The notes beneath the pieces were generated by a model. It was not told the DNA's origin and did not search any database. It worked only from the letters and a program-made list of their open reading frames with translations. Shown one piece after another: positions 34,160-41,807 of a stretch of DNA of 64,000 bases. Every line of letters starts with the position of its first letter. Position 1 is the stretch's first letter. The DNA lies in the IMG/VR virus record IMGVR_UViG_3300029258_002338, positions 1 through 64,000 of that record; one strand, given 5' to 3'. Made by a program: the position numbers and the translations under genes. The stretch is from a virus.

Positions 34160-34650
34160 CCGACCTCCACGCTCTCATGCTCCGGCTGTTCAAACGCATC
34201 GCCGTCGCAGGCCCCGCGAAGTGCTGGGAGTGGCAGGGCTACCGGCAACCCTCGGGCCATGGCCACGTCAAGGTCGGCGGCCGGGCGCTGAAGAGCCACC
34301 GCGTGGTCTACGAGCTGTTCCACGGTCCACTGGAGCGCGACGAGGTGGTCCGCCACCTGTGTGGCAACGCCGCCTGCTGCAACCCCAGCCACCTCGCCGT
34401 GGGGACGCGCCAGGAGAACGCCTGGGACTCGCAGAGGCACCGCACGTTCCCCCAGAACGGCGCCCGCCTCGACGCTGACACCGTCATCGAGCTGCGGGAG
34501 AGGTACGCCCTGGGCTTCCGCGGCTTCAAGGCTCTGGGGAGTCTGTACGGGGTCAGCGAGGCCACCGCCTCCGACATCGTCCACCGTCGCACCTGGCGCG
34601 ACGTGGAGTACCGCGACTGCTACGACCCGGAGGCACCGGTTCCCTTCTGA
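34156..34650 (+). CDS. HNH homing endonuclease (HNH_3 type)
   Basis: 164 residues. CWEWQGYRQPSGHGHVKVGG begins the domain, SHRVVYELFHGPL holds the first catalytic His, and HLCGNAACCNPSHLAVGT gives the H-x-C-x-N-x-x-C-x-N-P-x-H core. The C-terminal 50 residues (about 110-160) look like a NUMOD-type helix-turn-helix for target recognition (GSLYGVSEATASDIV). Such enzymes cut DNA lacking the insert and spread by repair. Flanking 20-bp repeats mark its insertion. Confidence 0.85.
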   Translation: MTDLHALMLRLFKRIAVAGPAKCWEWQGYRQPSGHGHVKVGGRALKSHRVVYELFHGPLERDEVVRHLCGNAACCNPSHLAVGTRQENAWDSQRHRTFPQNGARLDADTVIELRERYALGFRGFKALGSLYGVSEATASDIVHRRTWRDVEYRDCYDPEAPVPF

Positions 34651-34733
34651 TTATTTTATTACACTCCACTGGAGCGTCGGGTAGAACTTTTGACTCACAA
34701 GGGGAGGCTCAAACATGGCAAAATTGAAGGTGT

Positions 34734-34768
34734 AGAAGCTCGTGGCGCAGAAGGAAGACGCCAAGTAA
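34734..34768 (+). pseudogene. Displaced C-terminal remnant with right copy of the 20-bp repeat
   Basis: The frame reads KLVAQKEDAK then TAA at 34766-34768; its first 20 nt (34734-34753) equal 33952-33971. It appears to be the old 3' end of the 33348 gene, separated from it by the HNH insert. Confidence 0.6.
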
Positions 34769-34775
34769 AAAGTGC

Positions 34776-34805
34776 TTGACACCTCGATCCTCCCCATGAT
34801 AGCAA
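34776..34805 (+). promoter_or_regulatory. Putative promoter before DNA polymerase
   Basis: TTGACA (34776-34781), 18 nt, TAGCAA (34800-34805) preceded by TGA (extended -10 shape). It is in the only gap (183 nt) of this part of the operon. Confidence 0.4.
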
Positions 34806-34833
34806 GTAAACTAGGCCGGGAGTGTACCCTAAA

Positions 34834-37359
34834 ATGATACCTTGCAAAGAAGGCGCATCGTGCCCCAGCTGTCCGCTCTACGAGGTGGGCATCCCGGTGG
34901 CTGACCGTCCCGCAGCCTCGGGCGTGAAGCTGGCCCTGGTGGGCGAGATGCCCGGCAAGGACGAGGTCGTCGAGAGCCTGTGCTTCGTCGGCCAAACCGG
35001 CCAGATGGTCGAGGCCGCCATCCGCCAGCTCGGGTCCCCGCAGCCCTACATGACCAACGCGGTGCGCTGCGGGCTCCCCCGCGGAGCCAAGCCCTCTCCG
35101 TCTCAGATGCAGGCCGCCGCGGACATCTGCGTGGGCGACGTGGTCGCCAACCTGCGCGAGGGAGGCTTCTCGGTCGTCATGGCCCTGGGCGGCTTCCCCT
35201 GGGAGCAGCTCTCGGGCTTCAAGGGCATCGAGAAGTACCGTGGCTGCGTGATGGACGACCCGCTGGGCGAGCCCTGGAAGCTGACGTGCAGCATCCACCC
35301 CGCGGCGATCCTGCGCCAGGAGATGTACTACCCCTGGGTCGAGCTGCTCGTCGCCGACCTCGGCAAGGCCTTCAAGCTGGCGTCCGGCGAGCTGGACGTC
35401 TGGAAGCCCACGGTGCTCGACGGGTGCGACTACGACGCCGTCCAACGCTTCCTGCGGGCCCTCCGGGGGCCGGTCGCCTGCGACGTGGAGACGGACGGCC
35501 TGGACGCCCTCTCGTGCAACCTCAAGACCGTCGGCCTCGCGAACCAGGGCGTCGCGGTCTCGATCCCGGTCGGCACCTACTACGACGACCTGTGGAAGAC
35601 CGGGGAGTGGAACCGCGTCGCCGCCTTGCTCCGCCAGATGTGCGACGACCCCAACATCCCGATGGTCTTCCACAACAAGGTCTACGACGTGCCGGTCATG
35701 GAGCGGTACTTCGGCCCGATCCGCGGAGAGCGCCACGACACCCTGCTCGAGCACCACGCCTGCTTCCCCAAGCTCCCCCACACCCTCCAGCAGGTCACCA
35801 CGCAGTTCCTGGCGGCCGAGCCCTGGAAGGTCCTCTTCGACGAGTCGATGGGCAAGAAGAAGTGGACCGAGAAGGAGACCGGCGACGAGCTGGCCCAGCT
35901 GCTCTGGTACAACGCCTCGGACACCGGGGCCACCGAGTACCTCCACCACCGTCTGAAGCCCGAGATCGCCTCCCACGGCGTGCGAGAGGTCGTGGACGGC
36001 GACCGCAAGCTCGTCGACATCGCCATCGACTGGCACCAGGTCGGCATCGCCGTCGACCGCGAGCGGGCCGCCCAGCTGGAGGAAGAGTACCGCTTGCAGA
36101 TCGACGAGATGTGGGACGCCCTCCAGTCCACGGTCGCCGAGGAGACCAAGGACCCGGATCGCCTGGGTCTCAAGGGCTTCATGGAGACCGACCACAAGCG
36201 GCTCCTCAAGGGCCACGGCTTCAACCCCCGCAGCCCGGACCAGCTCGCCAACTTCCTGTTCACGATCCTCGGGCTGCGCCCGCGCAAGCTCACCGCCACG
36301 GGCAAGCGGTCCACCGCCAAGGACGCCCTCTTCGAGCTGCGCGACGAGCACCCCTTCATCCGCGACCTGCTCGAGTATCGGGAGATCGCCAAGCTCTGGT
36401 CCACCTACCTCAAGAACCTCGAGTCTCAGCTCGGCGAGGACGGACGCCTCCACGCGGTCTACAAGCTGGCCGCCACGCCCTCGGGCCGGTTCGGGACCTC
36501 TCCGAACGTCCAGAACTGGCCCTACTCGATGCGCGAGATGCTGGTGGCTCCTCCCGGGCGCAAGCTCATCGGGGCCGACTACGCGGCGCTGGAGCTGCGC
36601 CTCTCGGCCCTGCTCGCCGGCCAGGAGGACCTCATCGAGGCCTTCAACGCCGACGTCGACATCCACGCTCGCCACGCGGGGTGGTTCTTCGGCGAGACCT
36701 GGCAGAAGCTCGAGGACGAGCTGGCGCGCACCGACCTGACCGACGAGGAGCGCAAGCGCCTGCTCGCCGCCCGCAAGGCGCTGCGTGGCCGCGGCAAGAA
36801 CGTCACCTTCGGCAAGATCTACCGGGCCGGAGCCAAGACCCTCTTCGAGCAGATCCGCGAGAAGCTGCCCGGGGAGGACCAGGACCGGCTGATGCGCGAG
36901 GTGACGTTCATGTCGGCCACCCTGGACGCCAAGTATCCGCAGATCGTGGCCGCGGCGGATCACTACTGGGAGAGCGCCTGCCGCGACTTCTGCCTGCGGA
37001 CCTTCCTGTCCGGCCGGCTCCGCAAGTACCCGATGGCCAAGCGGTTCCCTCCGCCCCCGACCGAGACGGCCAACCACCCGATCCAGGGAGGCGCGGCGGA
37101 CATCATCAACATGGCCACGCTCCGGTGGGTCTGGGAGCTGGAGGACGAGGGCCTCTACCACGACGGCGTCTGGCCCATCCTCCAGATCCACGACGCGCTC
37201 TACGCCGAGGTGGACGAGGACATCGCGCAGCAGGAGGCCGAGCGGCTCGAGCGGTGTATGTTCACCGAGCTGGAGCACGTCTCCCCGATCACGGGCCGCA
37301 CCAACCGCCTGCGTTTCCCCGCGGAAGCCTCCGTGGGCGACCGGATCAGCGAGGTGTGA
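34834..37359 (+). CDS. DNA polymerase I (family A) with N-terminal uracil-DNA glycosylase-like domain
   Basis: 841 residues. N-terminal part (about 1-190) has CPSCPLY, LVGEMPGKDEVVESLCFVGQ, TNAVRCGLP and SIHPAAIL, the motifs of family 4/5 uracil-DNA glycosylases. The 3'-5' exonuclease follows (ACDVETDGLD, VFHNKVYDVPVM, YNASDTGATEYL). Polymerase motifs: GRFGTSPNVQNWP, motif A GADYAALELRLSALLAG, motif B KNVTFGKIYRAGA, motif C LQIHDALYAEV. Motif C has HDA where most family A enzymes have HDE. A UDG-like plus polymerase fusion is known in phage SPO1. It is the main replicative polymerase candidate. ATG 34834 is preferred over GTG 34822 for spacing from GGGAG. Confidence 0.92.
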   Translation: MIPCKEGASCPSCPLYEVGIPVADRPAASGVKLALVGEMPGKDEVVESLCFVGQTGQMVEAAIRQLGSPQPYMTNAVRCGLPRGAKPSPSQMQAAADICVGDVVANLREGGFSVVMALGGFPWEQLSGFKGIEKYRGCVMDDPLGEPWKLTCSIHPAAILRQEMYYPWVELLVADLGKAFKLASGELDVWKPTVLDGCDYDAVQRFLRALRGPVACDVETDGLDALSCNLKTVGLANQGVAVSIPVGTYYDDLWKTGEWNRVAALLRQMCDDPNIPMVFHNKVYDVPVMERYFGPIRGERHDTLLEHHACFPKLPHTLQQVTTQFLAAEPWKVLFDESMGKKKWTEKETGDELAQLLWYNASDTGATEYLHHRLKPEIASHGVREVVDGDRKLVDIAIDWHQVGIAVDRERAAQLEEEYRLQIDEMWDALQSTVAEETKDPDRLGLKGFMETDHKRLLKGHGFNPRSPDQLANFLFTILGLRPRKLTATGKRSTAKDALFELRDEHPFIRDLLEYREIAKLWSTYLKNLESQLGEDGRLHAVYKLAATPSGRFGTSPNVQNWPYSMREMLVAPPGRKLIGADYAALELRLSALLAGQEDLIEAFNADVDIHARHAGWFFGETWQKLEDELARTDLTDEERKRLLAARKALRGRGKNVTFGKIYRAGAKTLFEQIREKLPGEDQDRLMREVTFMSATLDAKYPQIVAAADHYWESACRDFCLRTFLSGRLRKYPMAKRFPPPPTETANHPIQGGAADIINMATLRWVWELEDEGLYHDGVWPILQIHDALYAEVDEDIAQQEAERLERCMFTELEHVSPITGRTNRLRFPAEASVGDRISEV

Positions 37360-37392
37360 TCGTGACGACTGACGAGATCGACGATCTGTGAT

Positions 37393-37428
37393 ATGGAGGA
37401 GGGGGCGACCTCTACAAGGGAGGACTAG
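37393..37428 (+). other. 11-codon mini ORF ending GAG GAC TAG
   Basis: MEEGATSTRED then TAG, directly before ATG 37429. Its last codons form the GGGAGGAC ribosome binding site of the next gene, the same junction found at 37780, 38017 and 38374. It may be a shrunken gene kept for its translation signal. Confidence 0.3.
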
Positions 37429-37641
37429 ATGGCGAGGACGTACCGTCGTCGGCCGAAACCTGAGTGCGAAGGACGAGTCCTAAAGTACGGCCGCAAGTGG
37501 GAGTGTTCGATCCGCCACGAGGGCTCGAAGCTCTGGGCCGATTGCCCAAGCAACTACGGCACCCGCAAGCAGGCAGAGTCGGCACTCAAACGCAAGGCTC
37601 GGGGCCTGTGCACTCTACAGCGCTGGTCGGTGCGGAGCTAG
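37429..37641 (+). CDS. Small basic protein
   Basis: 70 residues, many Arg/Lys, four Cys. The middle (KWECSIRHEGSKLWADCPSNYGTRKQAESALKRKA is the core region, residues 23-57 in outline) looks like a small three-strand plus helix fold, as in AP2-type or arm-type DNA-binding domains. DNA binding is inferred only from charge and pattern. Confidence 0.55.
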   Translation: MARTYRRRPKPECEGRVLKYGRKWECSIRHEGSKLWADCPSNYGTRKQAESALKRKARGLCTLQRWSVRS

Positions 37642-37643
37642 TG

Positions 37644-37790
37644 ATGGATGAGCCCCGCTGCGCCGCCTGCGGCCTCACCCGCGACGAGCACATCGCTCGC
37701 ATCTGGTGCCCCGACGCGCTCCACGGGGAGGCCCTGTTCCAGCCCGCTGACGACCCGGCGCTGCTGATCAACGTGTTGTGGGAGGACTAG
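37644..37790 (+). CDS. Small cysteine-knuckle protein
   Basis: 48 residues with CAACGLTRDEHI at the start and a later Cys, resembling the first half of a zinc knuckle. Its end codons (GAG GAC TAG) supply a ribosome-binding sequence. Function unknown. Confidence 0.5.
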   Translation: MDEPRCAACGLTRDEHIARIWCPDALHGEALFQPADDPALLINVLWED

Positions 37791-37798
37791 ACGAGGGA

Positions 37799-38026
37799 AT
37801 GAAACCGAAGAGCACCAGTCAGTCGCTGCGAGGCAAGATACTCAAAGAGAGCAGCAAGGCCGAGTTCCTAGTTCTAGCTCACATGATGGCTGAAGCGTTG
37901 TGGGAGGACATAGAGCAGCGGGATCAACCATCGTACGGTAGGACACACTACCCAGGGAGTGTGGTTGATGGGGAGATCGAGTTCACCTTGACGGTGGGCT
38001 TGGCTGATGATTGTGGGGAGGACTAG
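37799..38026 (+). CDS. Small hypothetical protein
   Basis: 75 residues, helical first half, acidic end (DDCGED). GAGGGA precedes the ATG. No recognised domain; composition is less GC-rich than flanking genes. Confidence 0.5.
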   Translation: MKPKSTSQSLRGKILKESSKAEFLVLAHMMAEALWEDIEQRDQPSYGRTHYPGSVVDGEIEFTLTVGLADDCGED

Positions 38027-38356
38027 ATGGCGATCAGGTTCCGCAGGCGAGGAGGTGCTGGGGTCCCATCTGGTGAAGAGGAAGGTCGCCGACCCGCTTG
38101 CTTTATGATCTACGCCGGGAAGGGCGACTTGAGAGCGGCCCGCGGCGTCGTGTCTCGCGCCATTCGCAAGGCGTTGACCAAGGCAGAGCTGGAGCGGGCA
38201 ACCCTCGTTTACTACCCAGCACGGAGCGCCCACGGCAGCCCCAGATACTGCTACAACGTGACCGACGAAGAGAACAAGCGCATCTCGGCTGAGATCCGTA
38301 GGGAGGCCGAGAAGGCTGGGTTCAACCGCCCACCGGGCGAAGGGTATCACGATTGA
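38027..38356 (+). CDS. Basic hypothetical protein
   Basis: 109 residues, Arg-rich start, alpha/beta middle, one base after the preceding stop with a GGGGAGGAC site. No recognised domain. Confidence 0.5.
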   Translation: MAIRFRRRGGAGVPSGEEEGRRPACFMIYAGKGDLRAARGVVSRAIRKALTKAELERATLVYYPARSAHGSPRYCYNVTDEENKRISAEIRREAEKAGFNRPPGEGYHD

Positions 38357-38382
38357 TGGGCAACGTGTTGAGGGAGGACTAG

Positions 38383-39093
38383 ATGCCAATCGCGGGATAC
38401 AGACCGAAGCGGAAGAAGCGGGTCTTCAAGGAGTATTATACACTCCCTAAGAGGCCGAAGCTCGCCGACGTAATCCGCAGGTGGTGCCGCCGCAAGGAAG
38501 CAGGCGAAGACCACTACTACCGCATGGTCCCCGTCAAAGACCTCTGGCGCTACCGCGAGTACACATGGTCTCGTGGGGCTGCTCGCCGCAACCGAGAAGA
38601 GTGGGACGAGCTGAAGCAGAGCATGGCCGAGGAGGGGTGGAACACTGACAACCCTCTCCTCTTCACCATCGGGCAAAAGAGCTGCGTGTCTTTCGTCGGA
38701 GAGGGCAATCACCGACTAGCTATCGCCCGCGACCTGGGCATCACGCACGCCCCCGTGCGCTTCATCTTTTCGGAGGAGGGTTCCTCTCCTTGGACCGTCC
38801 AGGAAGACCTTCACGACTACAGGAGATGGCGTCGACAGGAGGGGATGGAGCGGGTGAACTACGCCTTTGATCGGAGGAATGCGATCCGGCTCGAGAAGGG
38901 TTCGCGGGTCATGGAGAGGCGCCTCCCCGCCGAACACGTCAAGGTGTGCTCCTGGGACAAACCTCGTACTTCTCCCTCCAAGCTGCCCAGAAGGCTGCCA
39001 AAAGACTCTGGAGACCAGATAGAGGCTCAGGTCACGGCGCGGAGGGCGGTAGACAAGTGGGAGAAGTACATAGAGTGCTTGAAGGAGCAGTAA
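38383..39093 (+). CDS. ParB/sulfiredoxin-like domain protein
   Basis: 236 residues. VPVKDLWRYREYTW, then WDELKQSMAEEGW, NPLLFTIG and VGEGNHRLAIARDLGITHAPVRFI (about 49-127) match the ParB-like nuclease fold: the first helix-strand, the GxGxHR-type loop and the following helix. Stand-alone ParB-like proteins in phages can be nucleases, NTP-binding switches or modification enzymes. The C-terminal third is basic. Nothing here indicates a partition system, as no ParA is seen. Confidence 0.7.
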   Translation: MPIAGYRPKRKKRVFKEYYTLPKRPKLADVIRRWCRRKEAGEDHYYRMVPVKDLWRYREYTWSRGAARRNREEWDELKQSMAEEGWNTDNPLLFTIGQKSCVSFVGEGNHRLAIARDLGITHAPVRFIFSEEGSSPWTVQEDLHDYRRWRRQEGMERVNYAFDRRNAIRLEKGSRVMERRLPAEHVKVCSWDKPRTSPSKLPRRLPKDSGDQIEAQVTARRAVDKWEKYIECLKEQ

Positions 39094-39323
39094 TGGCGTG
39101 TCACTACCGCATTGACGACTCGAAGGGCCGCACCGGCGACGACTACTACGGCGGCAAGACCAAGAAGGCCGCCCAGCGCCGCAAGAAGGCGCTCAAGGTC
39201 ACCGGGCGCATCTACCGTCACTGCGCTCGCAAGGGTGCCAAGGCGCCGCGGACCATGCCCCCTGCTCTACAGTGGGCCTACATCGGCATCTTCGGCGCCG
39301 GGATCTGGCTGGCGCTGCGATGA
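39093..39323 (+). CDS. Small basic protein with C-terminal membrane segment
   Basis: 76 residues: basic, Gly/Lys-rich N-terminus and a hydrophobic tail (about 58-75). TAATG overlap with the ParB-like gene and ATGA with the next. Could be membrane-active; not recognised. Confidence 0.55.
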   Translation: MACHYRIDDSKGRTGDDYYGGKTKKAAQRRKKALKVTGRIYRHCARKGAKAPRTMPPALQWAYIGIFGAGIWLALR

Positions 39324-39577
39324 CCCGTCGCATCAACGAGACCGTGGCCGTCAAGGTCACGCCAGAGTTCAAGGAGGCGCTCGAAGCCTGGGGCTACGAG
39401 CACGGCCTCACAGCGGGCCAGTCGCTCCGCGCGCTGGCCCAACTCGCCCTGGAGCAACGCCTCGGCGGGCAACCCTTCCGTGCGGCCCTGGAGTCCGCGC
39501 GGGCCAACCTCGTGCAGGCGATCTCGGAGCGGTCCAAGGCCGCCTTCGAGTCAGTCCTGCGCGACCTGGAGATCTGA
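39320..39577 (+). CDS. Ribbon-helix-helix-like regulator
   Basis: 85 residues starting MTRRINETVAVKVTPEFKEALE, a strand followed by a helix as in MetJ/Arc/CopG repressors, then a second helix (QSLRALAQLALEQRLG). Likely a dimeric DNA-binding regulator of this operon; target unknown. Confidence 0.6.
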   Translation: MTRRINETVAVKVTPEFKEALEAWGYEHGLTAGQSLRALAQLALEQRLGGQPFRAALESARANLVQAISERSKAAFESVLRDLEI

Positions 39578-39593
39578 GAGGAGATGTGGGGAG

Positions 39594-39986
39594 ATGTCAG
39601 GATTCAAAGAGCAGATCATACAGTGGACGGAGACCGCGGCCGACGTGTCGGAGAAGTGCTCCACCATCGTCGCCCGTAGCGGCGCCAGCGTCATCAACAC
39701 GCTGTCCCCGCTGATGGTCCAGTGGGAGCGGTCCAAGCTCCGCCGCGAGGACGTCTTCCGGGACGGCATCGCCGAGTGGATCACCAAGCTCCAGGAGGCC
39801 GGCCTGGGCGCCCCCGAGGCCAAGCACCTGGCCTCGCTCGAGATCCAGCACCGCCACCGGGCGCGCGACCAGGAGGGGACCATCGAGAGGTTGGTGGCCG
39901 ACCTGCTCACGCAGATCATCGGCATCGGGCTGGCGAGCCTGCCGGCCAACCTGCCGGGGATCGGCGGGGAAGGGGAAGACCAATGA
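39594..39986 (+). CDS. Helical hypothetical protein
   Basis: 130 residues, amphipathic helices and an apolar C-terminal stretch (IIGIGLASLPANLPGI, about 107-122) that could touch membrane. Strong GGGGAG site; ATGA overlap with the next gene. Not recognised. Confidence 0.55.
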   Translation: MSGFKEQIIQWTETAADVSEKCSTIVARSGASVINTLSPLMVQWERSKLRREDVFRDGIAEWITKLQEAGLGAPEAKHLASLEIQHRHRARDQEGTIERLVADLLTQIIGIGLASLPANLPGIGGEGEDQ

Positions 39987-40645
39987 AGCGCGGGAGGTTC
40001 GTGAGGGAGCACGACGGCACCGAGTACGTGCCGAGCAACGAGGACGTCGAGTGGCTCGCCAAGTCTCTCTGGGGTGAGGGCGGCAGCGACATCACGCGCA
40101 CCGAGGCCGCGGCCGTCGCCTGGACCATGATGCGCCGCTTCTTGCTCTGGCCCGGCGACCGCTGGGACTCCTTCACGCAGCTCGTCCGCAGCTTCTCCCA
40201 GCCGGTCAACCCGGCCTGGCTCGATCCCTCCGGCCCGAAGTGCCGGAAGCACCCCGACTACTGCCAGGACTCCCACATCCGCCGGCGCCGCAAGATCCAG
40301 GGCGCCTCGTGGGGGGACGTCCCCGAGAAGGCGCGGCTCCACGCCGTCTCCTTCCTCGCCGGCGTGCTGCCCGACCAGCTGGGCGCCGAGTACGTCGACT
40401 TCGCCTCCACGCCGCGAGCCCGCCGCATCGGGCGCGACGTGGGCGGCAACTTCTTCCTCACCAAGTCCCAGACCGACATGGGCTGGCTGCCGGGCGGCGT
40501 GCGCGTCGATCCCCAGTACGCTGGTCCCGAACTCCCCGACGTGGGGTGGGAGCCTTCCACTCCGGGAACGCTCCCGACCACCCTCGCCATCCTGGCGTGG
40601 GCTGGTCTGACGGCGTGGGCCGTCAAGAAAGTCTTCTTCGAATAA
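39983..40645 (+). CDS. Putative SleB-like cell-wall hydrolase with membrane anchor
   Basis: 220 residues. WLAKSLWGEGG...TEAAAVAWTMMRR...FSQPVNPAWL (about 24-79) recalls the LA-x-x-x-x-x-E...AVA-x-V-x-x-NR pattern of SleB-type hydrolases, including a conserved Glu. A membrane segment lies at about 197-214. The next gene is a secreted lytic transglycosylase, so a muralytic or lysis role fits the context. The match is by pattern and moderate. Confidence 0.5.
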   Translation: MKRGRFVREHDGTEYVPSNEDVEWLAKSLWGEGGSDITRTEAAAVAWTMMRRFLLWPGDRWDSFTQLVRSFSQPVNPAWLDPSGPKCRKHPDYCQDSHIRRRRKIQGASWGDVPEKARLHAVSFLAGVLPDQLGAEYVDFASTPRARRIGRDVGGNFFLTKSQTDMGWLPGGVRVDPQYAGPELPDVGWEPSTPGTLPTTLAILAWAGLTAWAVKKVFFE

Positions 40646-40656
40646 GGAGGTTAGTC

Positions 40657-41250
40657 ATGCGTTGGATCACCAGCCCTTCACGGGTTGGCGAGTGGGCGTA
40701 CCTGTGTTTGCTCGCCTTCGTCAGTCAGAGCGTCCTGGTGGCGGCCGAGCCCGCCGAGCCCGTCTCGATCGGGGAGCCCCGCGAAGGGGTCTCCGAGGTG
40801 GCCGAGGTCGAGACCTACATCAAGACCTTCGTCGCCAACGGTCGCAAGGAGCAACGAGCGGCCCGAGACCGCCGCTGGAAGGCCATCCCCGAGCTGGCGG
40901 CCCTCATCGTCGAGGTGGCCCGAGAGTGGAGCCTAGACCCCCTCCTGGTGGCCGTGGTCGTCAAGTACGAGTCGAGCTTCTACCAGGCCAGCGTGGGGGC
41001 CGTGGGCGAGCTGGGCCTGATGCAGGTCTGGGGCAAGGCCGCCCGCGACGACGACGGCAAGCCCTACGACCTGGACACCTCGCGCGGGCAGCTCATGGCC
41101 GGCTGTCACCACTTCGTGCGCTGCCTCGAGCAGTGCGGCGGCGACGTCCTCTCTGCTCTGAAGGCGTACCAGTCCGGCCAGTGCGGCGCCTCTCGCACTG
41201 GGGCGGGGCTACGGTACAGGGAATATCTAGCAGTCCGAAGCAAACGGTAG
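40657..41250 (+). CDS. Secreted SLT-type lytic transglycosylase
   Basis: 197 residues after AAGGAGG. Signal peptide: hydrophobic core at about 14-30 ending VAAEPAEP. The SLT domain shows VVKYESSF with the catalytic Glu, VGELGLMQVWG, then LMAGCHHFVRCL and ALKAYQSG. It cleaves the MurNAc-GlcNAc bond without water. Export by Sec would place it in the periplasm for lysis or local wall opening. Last gene before the AT-rich gap at 41.3 kb. Confidence 0.88.
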   Translation: MRWITSPSRVGEWAYLCLLAFVSQSVLVAAEPAEPVSIGEPREGVSEVAEVETYIKTFVANGRKEQRAARDRRWKAIPELAALIVEVAREWSLDPLLVAVVVKYESSFYQASVGAVGELGLMQVWGKAARDDDGKPYDLDTSRGQLMAGCHHFVRCLEQCGGDVLSALKAYQSGQCGASRTGAGLRYREYLAVRSKR

Positions 41251-41640
41251 GGTATTAGCTTACCTGTCAGGAATTATCCCACATATTTACCATGTGCCGC
41301 TATGGCAACCTAGCAAATACCATGCCACATATCCATAGGATACCCCTATAGTATAAGGTATATATAGCAATAAGTATGCCAAGTCTATATGGGTATACTA
41401 TGCAAAAAGTATATAGATTCCCTATGGATTCGGACGGAAATGTCGTGGTTTTTCCTATCCTGTCGGGTATCCATAAACCTACGATTTCCCAATTCCCCAG
41501 TGATTTCAATAGGTTATAGCATATAGGGAATCTTGGCCTATTCCCTGCATATTCCCTATATGTTCGCGGTTCTTTCACAATCGATTCCCTGTGCCAGCTG
41601 GCGATTCCTAGCGTATCCCTGGCTATGAGCACGCACTGCG
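41251..41640. other. AT-rich non-coding region with ATTCCCT repeats
   Basis: No credible gene. A+T content is much higher than in flanking genes. ATTCCCT or close variants occur near 41417, 41539, 41551 and 41582, with an inverted copy at 41523-41531; TATAG/CTATA steps are frequent. A boxA-like GGTTCTTTCACAA lies at 41568-41580. It could be a second origin, an iteron array, or a promoter region for the rightward block. Confidence 0.4.
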
Positions 41641-41656
41641 TTCTTTGACTGCGAAA

Positions 41657-41774
41657 ACCGCTTGTAGGTTTGCCGACGAAATCCGACAGGGTTTGCGGGT
41701 TTATGCGCTTGTTTCGTTTCCTTTCTCAGCGCGGGTTGCTCGCACGTCGCCCGGTTCGATTCCGGGAAGCGGTG
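41657..41774 (+). ncRNA. tRNA-like element (acceptor stem and T arm only)
   Basis: A T arm CCCGG-TTCGATT-CCGGG (41750-41766) is followed by AAGCGGT (41767-41773), which pairs perfectly with ACCGCTT at 41657-41663, giving a 7-bp acceptor stem. A 5-bp stem GCGCT/AGCGC encloses an 18-nt loop in the middle. No standard D arm or anticodon loop is found and the length (118 nt) is too great. It may be a tRNA relic, tRNA mimic or attachment-site remnant. It lies between two boxA-like motifs. Confidence 0.35.
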
Positions 41775-41778
41775 TCGT

Positions 41779-41790
41779 GTTCTTTGAAAC
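41779..41790 (+). promoter_or_regulatory. boxA-like motif in leader of 41808 gene
   Basis: GTTCTTTGAAAC resembles rrn boxA (core CTTTgAAA/CTTTaACA) and lies 18 nt before the start codon, so it is in the mRNA. Confidence 0.45.
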
Positions 41791-41807
41791 CCGAAAGGAG
41801 AAAAGGA

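Noticed and set aside
34651-37278. 875-residue open frame on the minus strand
   Set aside because: Shadow of the DNA polymerase gene. GC-rich coding DNA gives long antisense frames; the composition (Leu, Gly, Val, His, Arg) is typical of such shadows.
38383-39093. Plasmid partition system
   Set aside because: Only a ParB-like fold is present; no ParA-type ATPase was found in the window.
41657-41774. Functional tRNA gene
   Set aside because: No D arm, no anticodon loop with a U33-like layout, and 118 nt length; kept only as a tRNA-like element.
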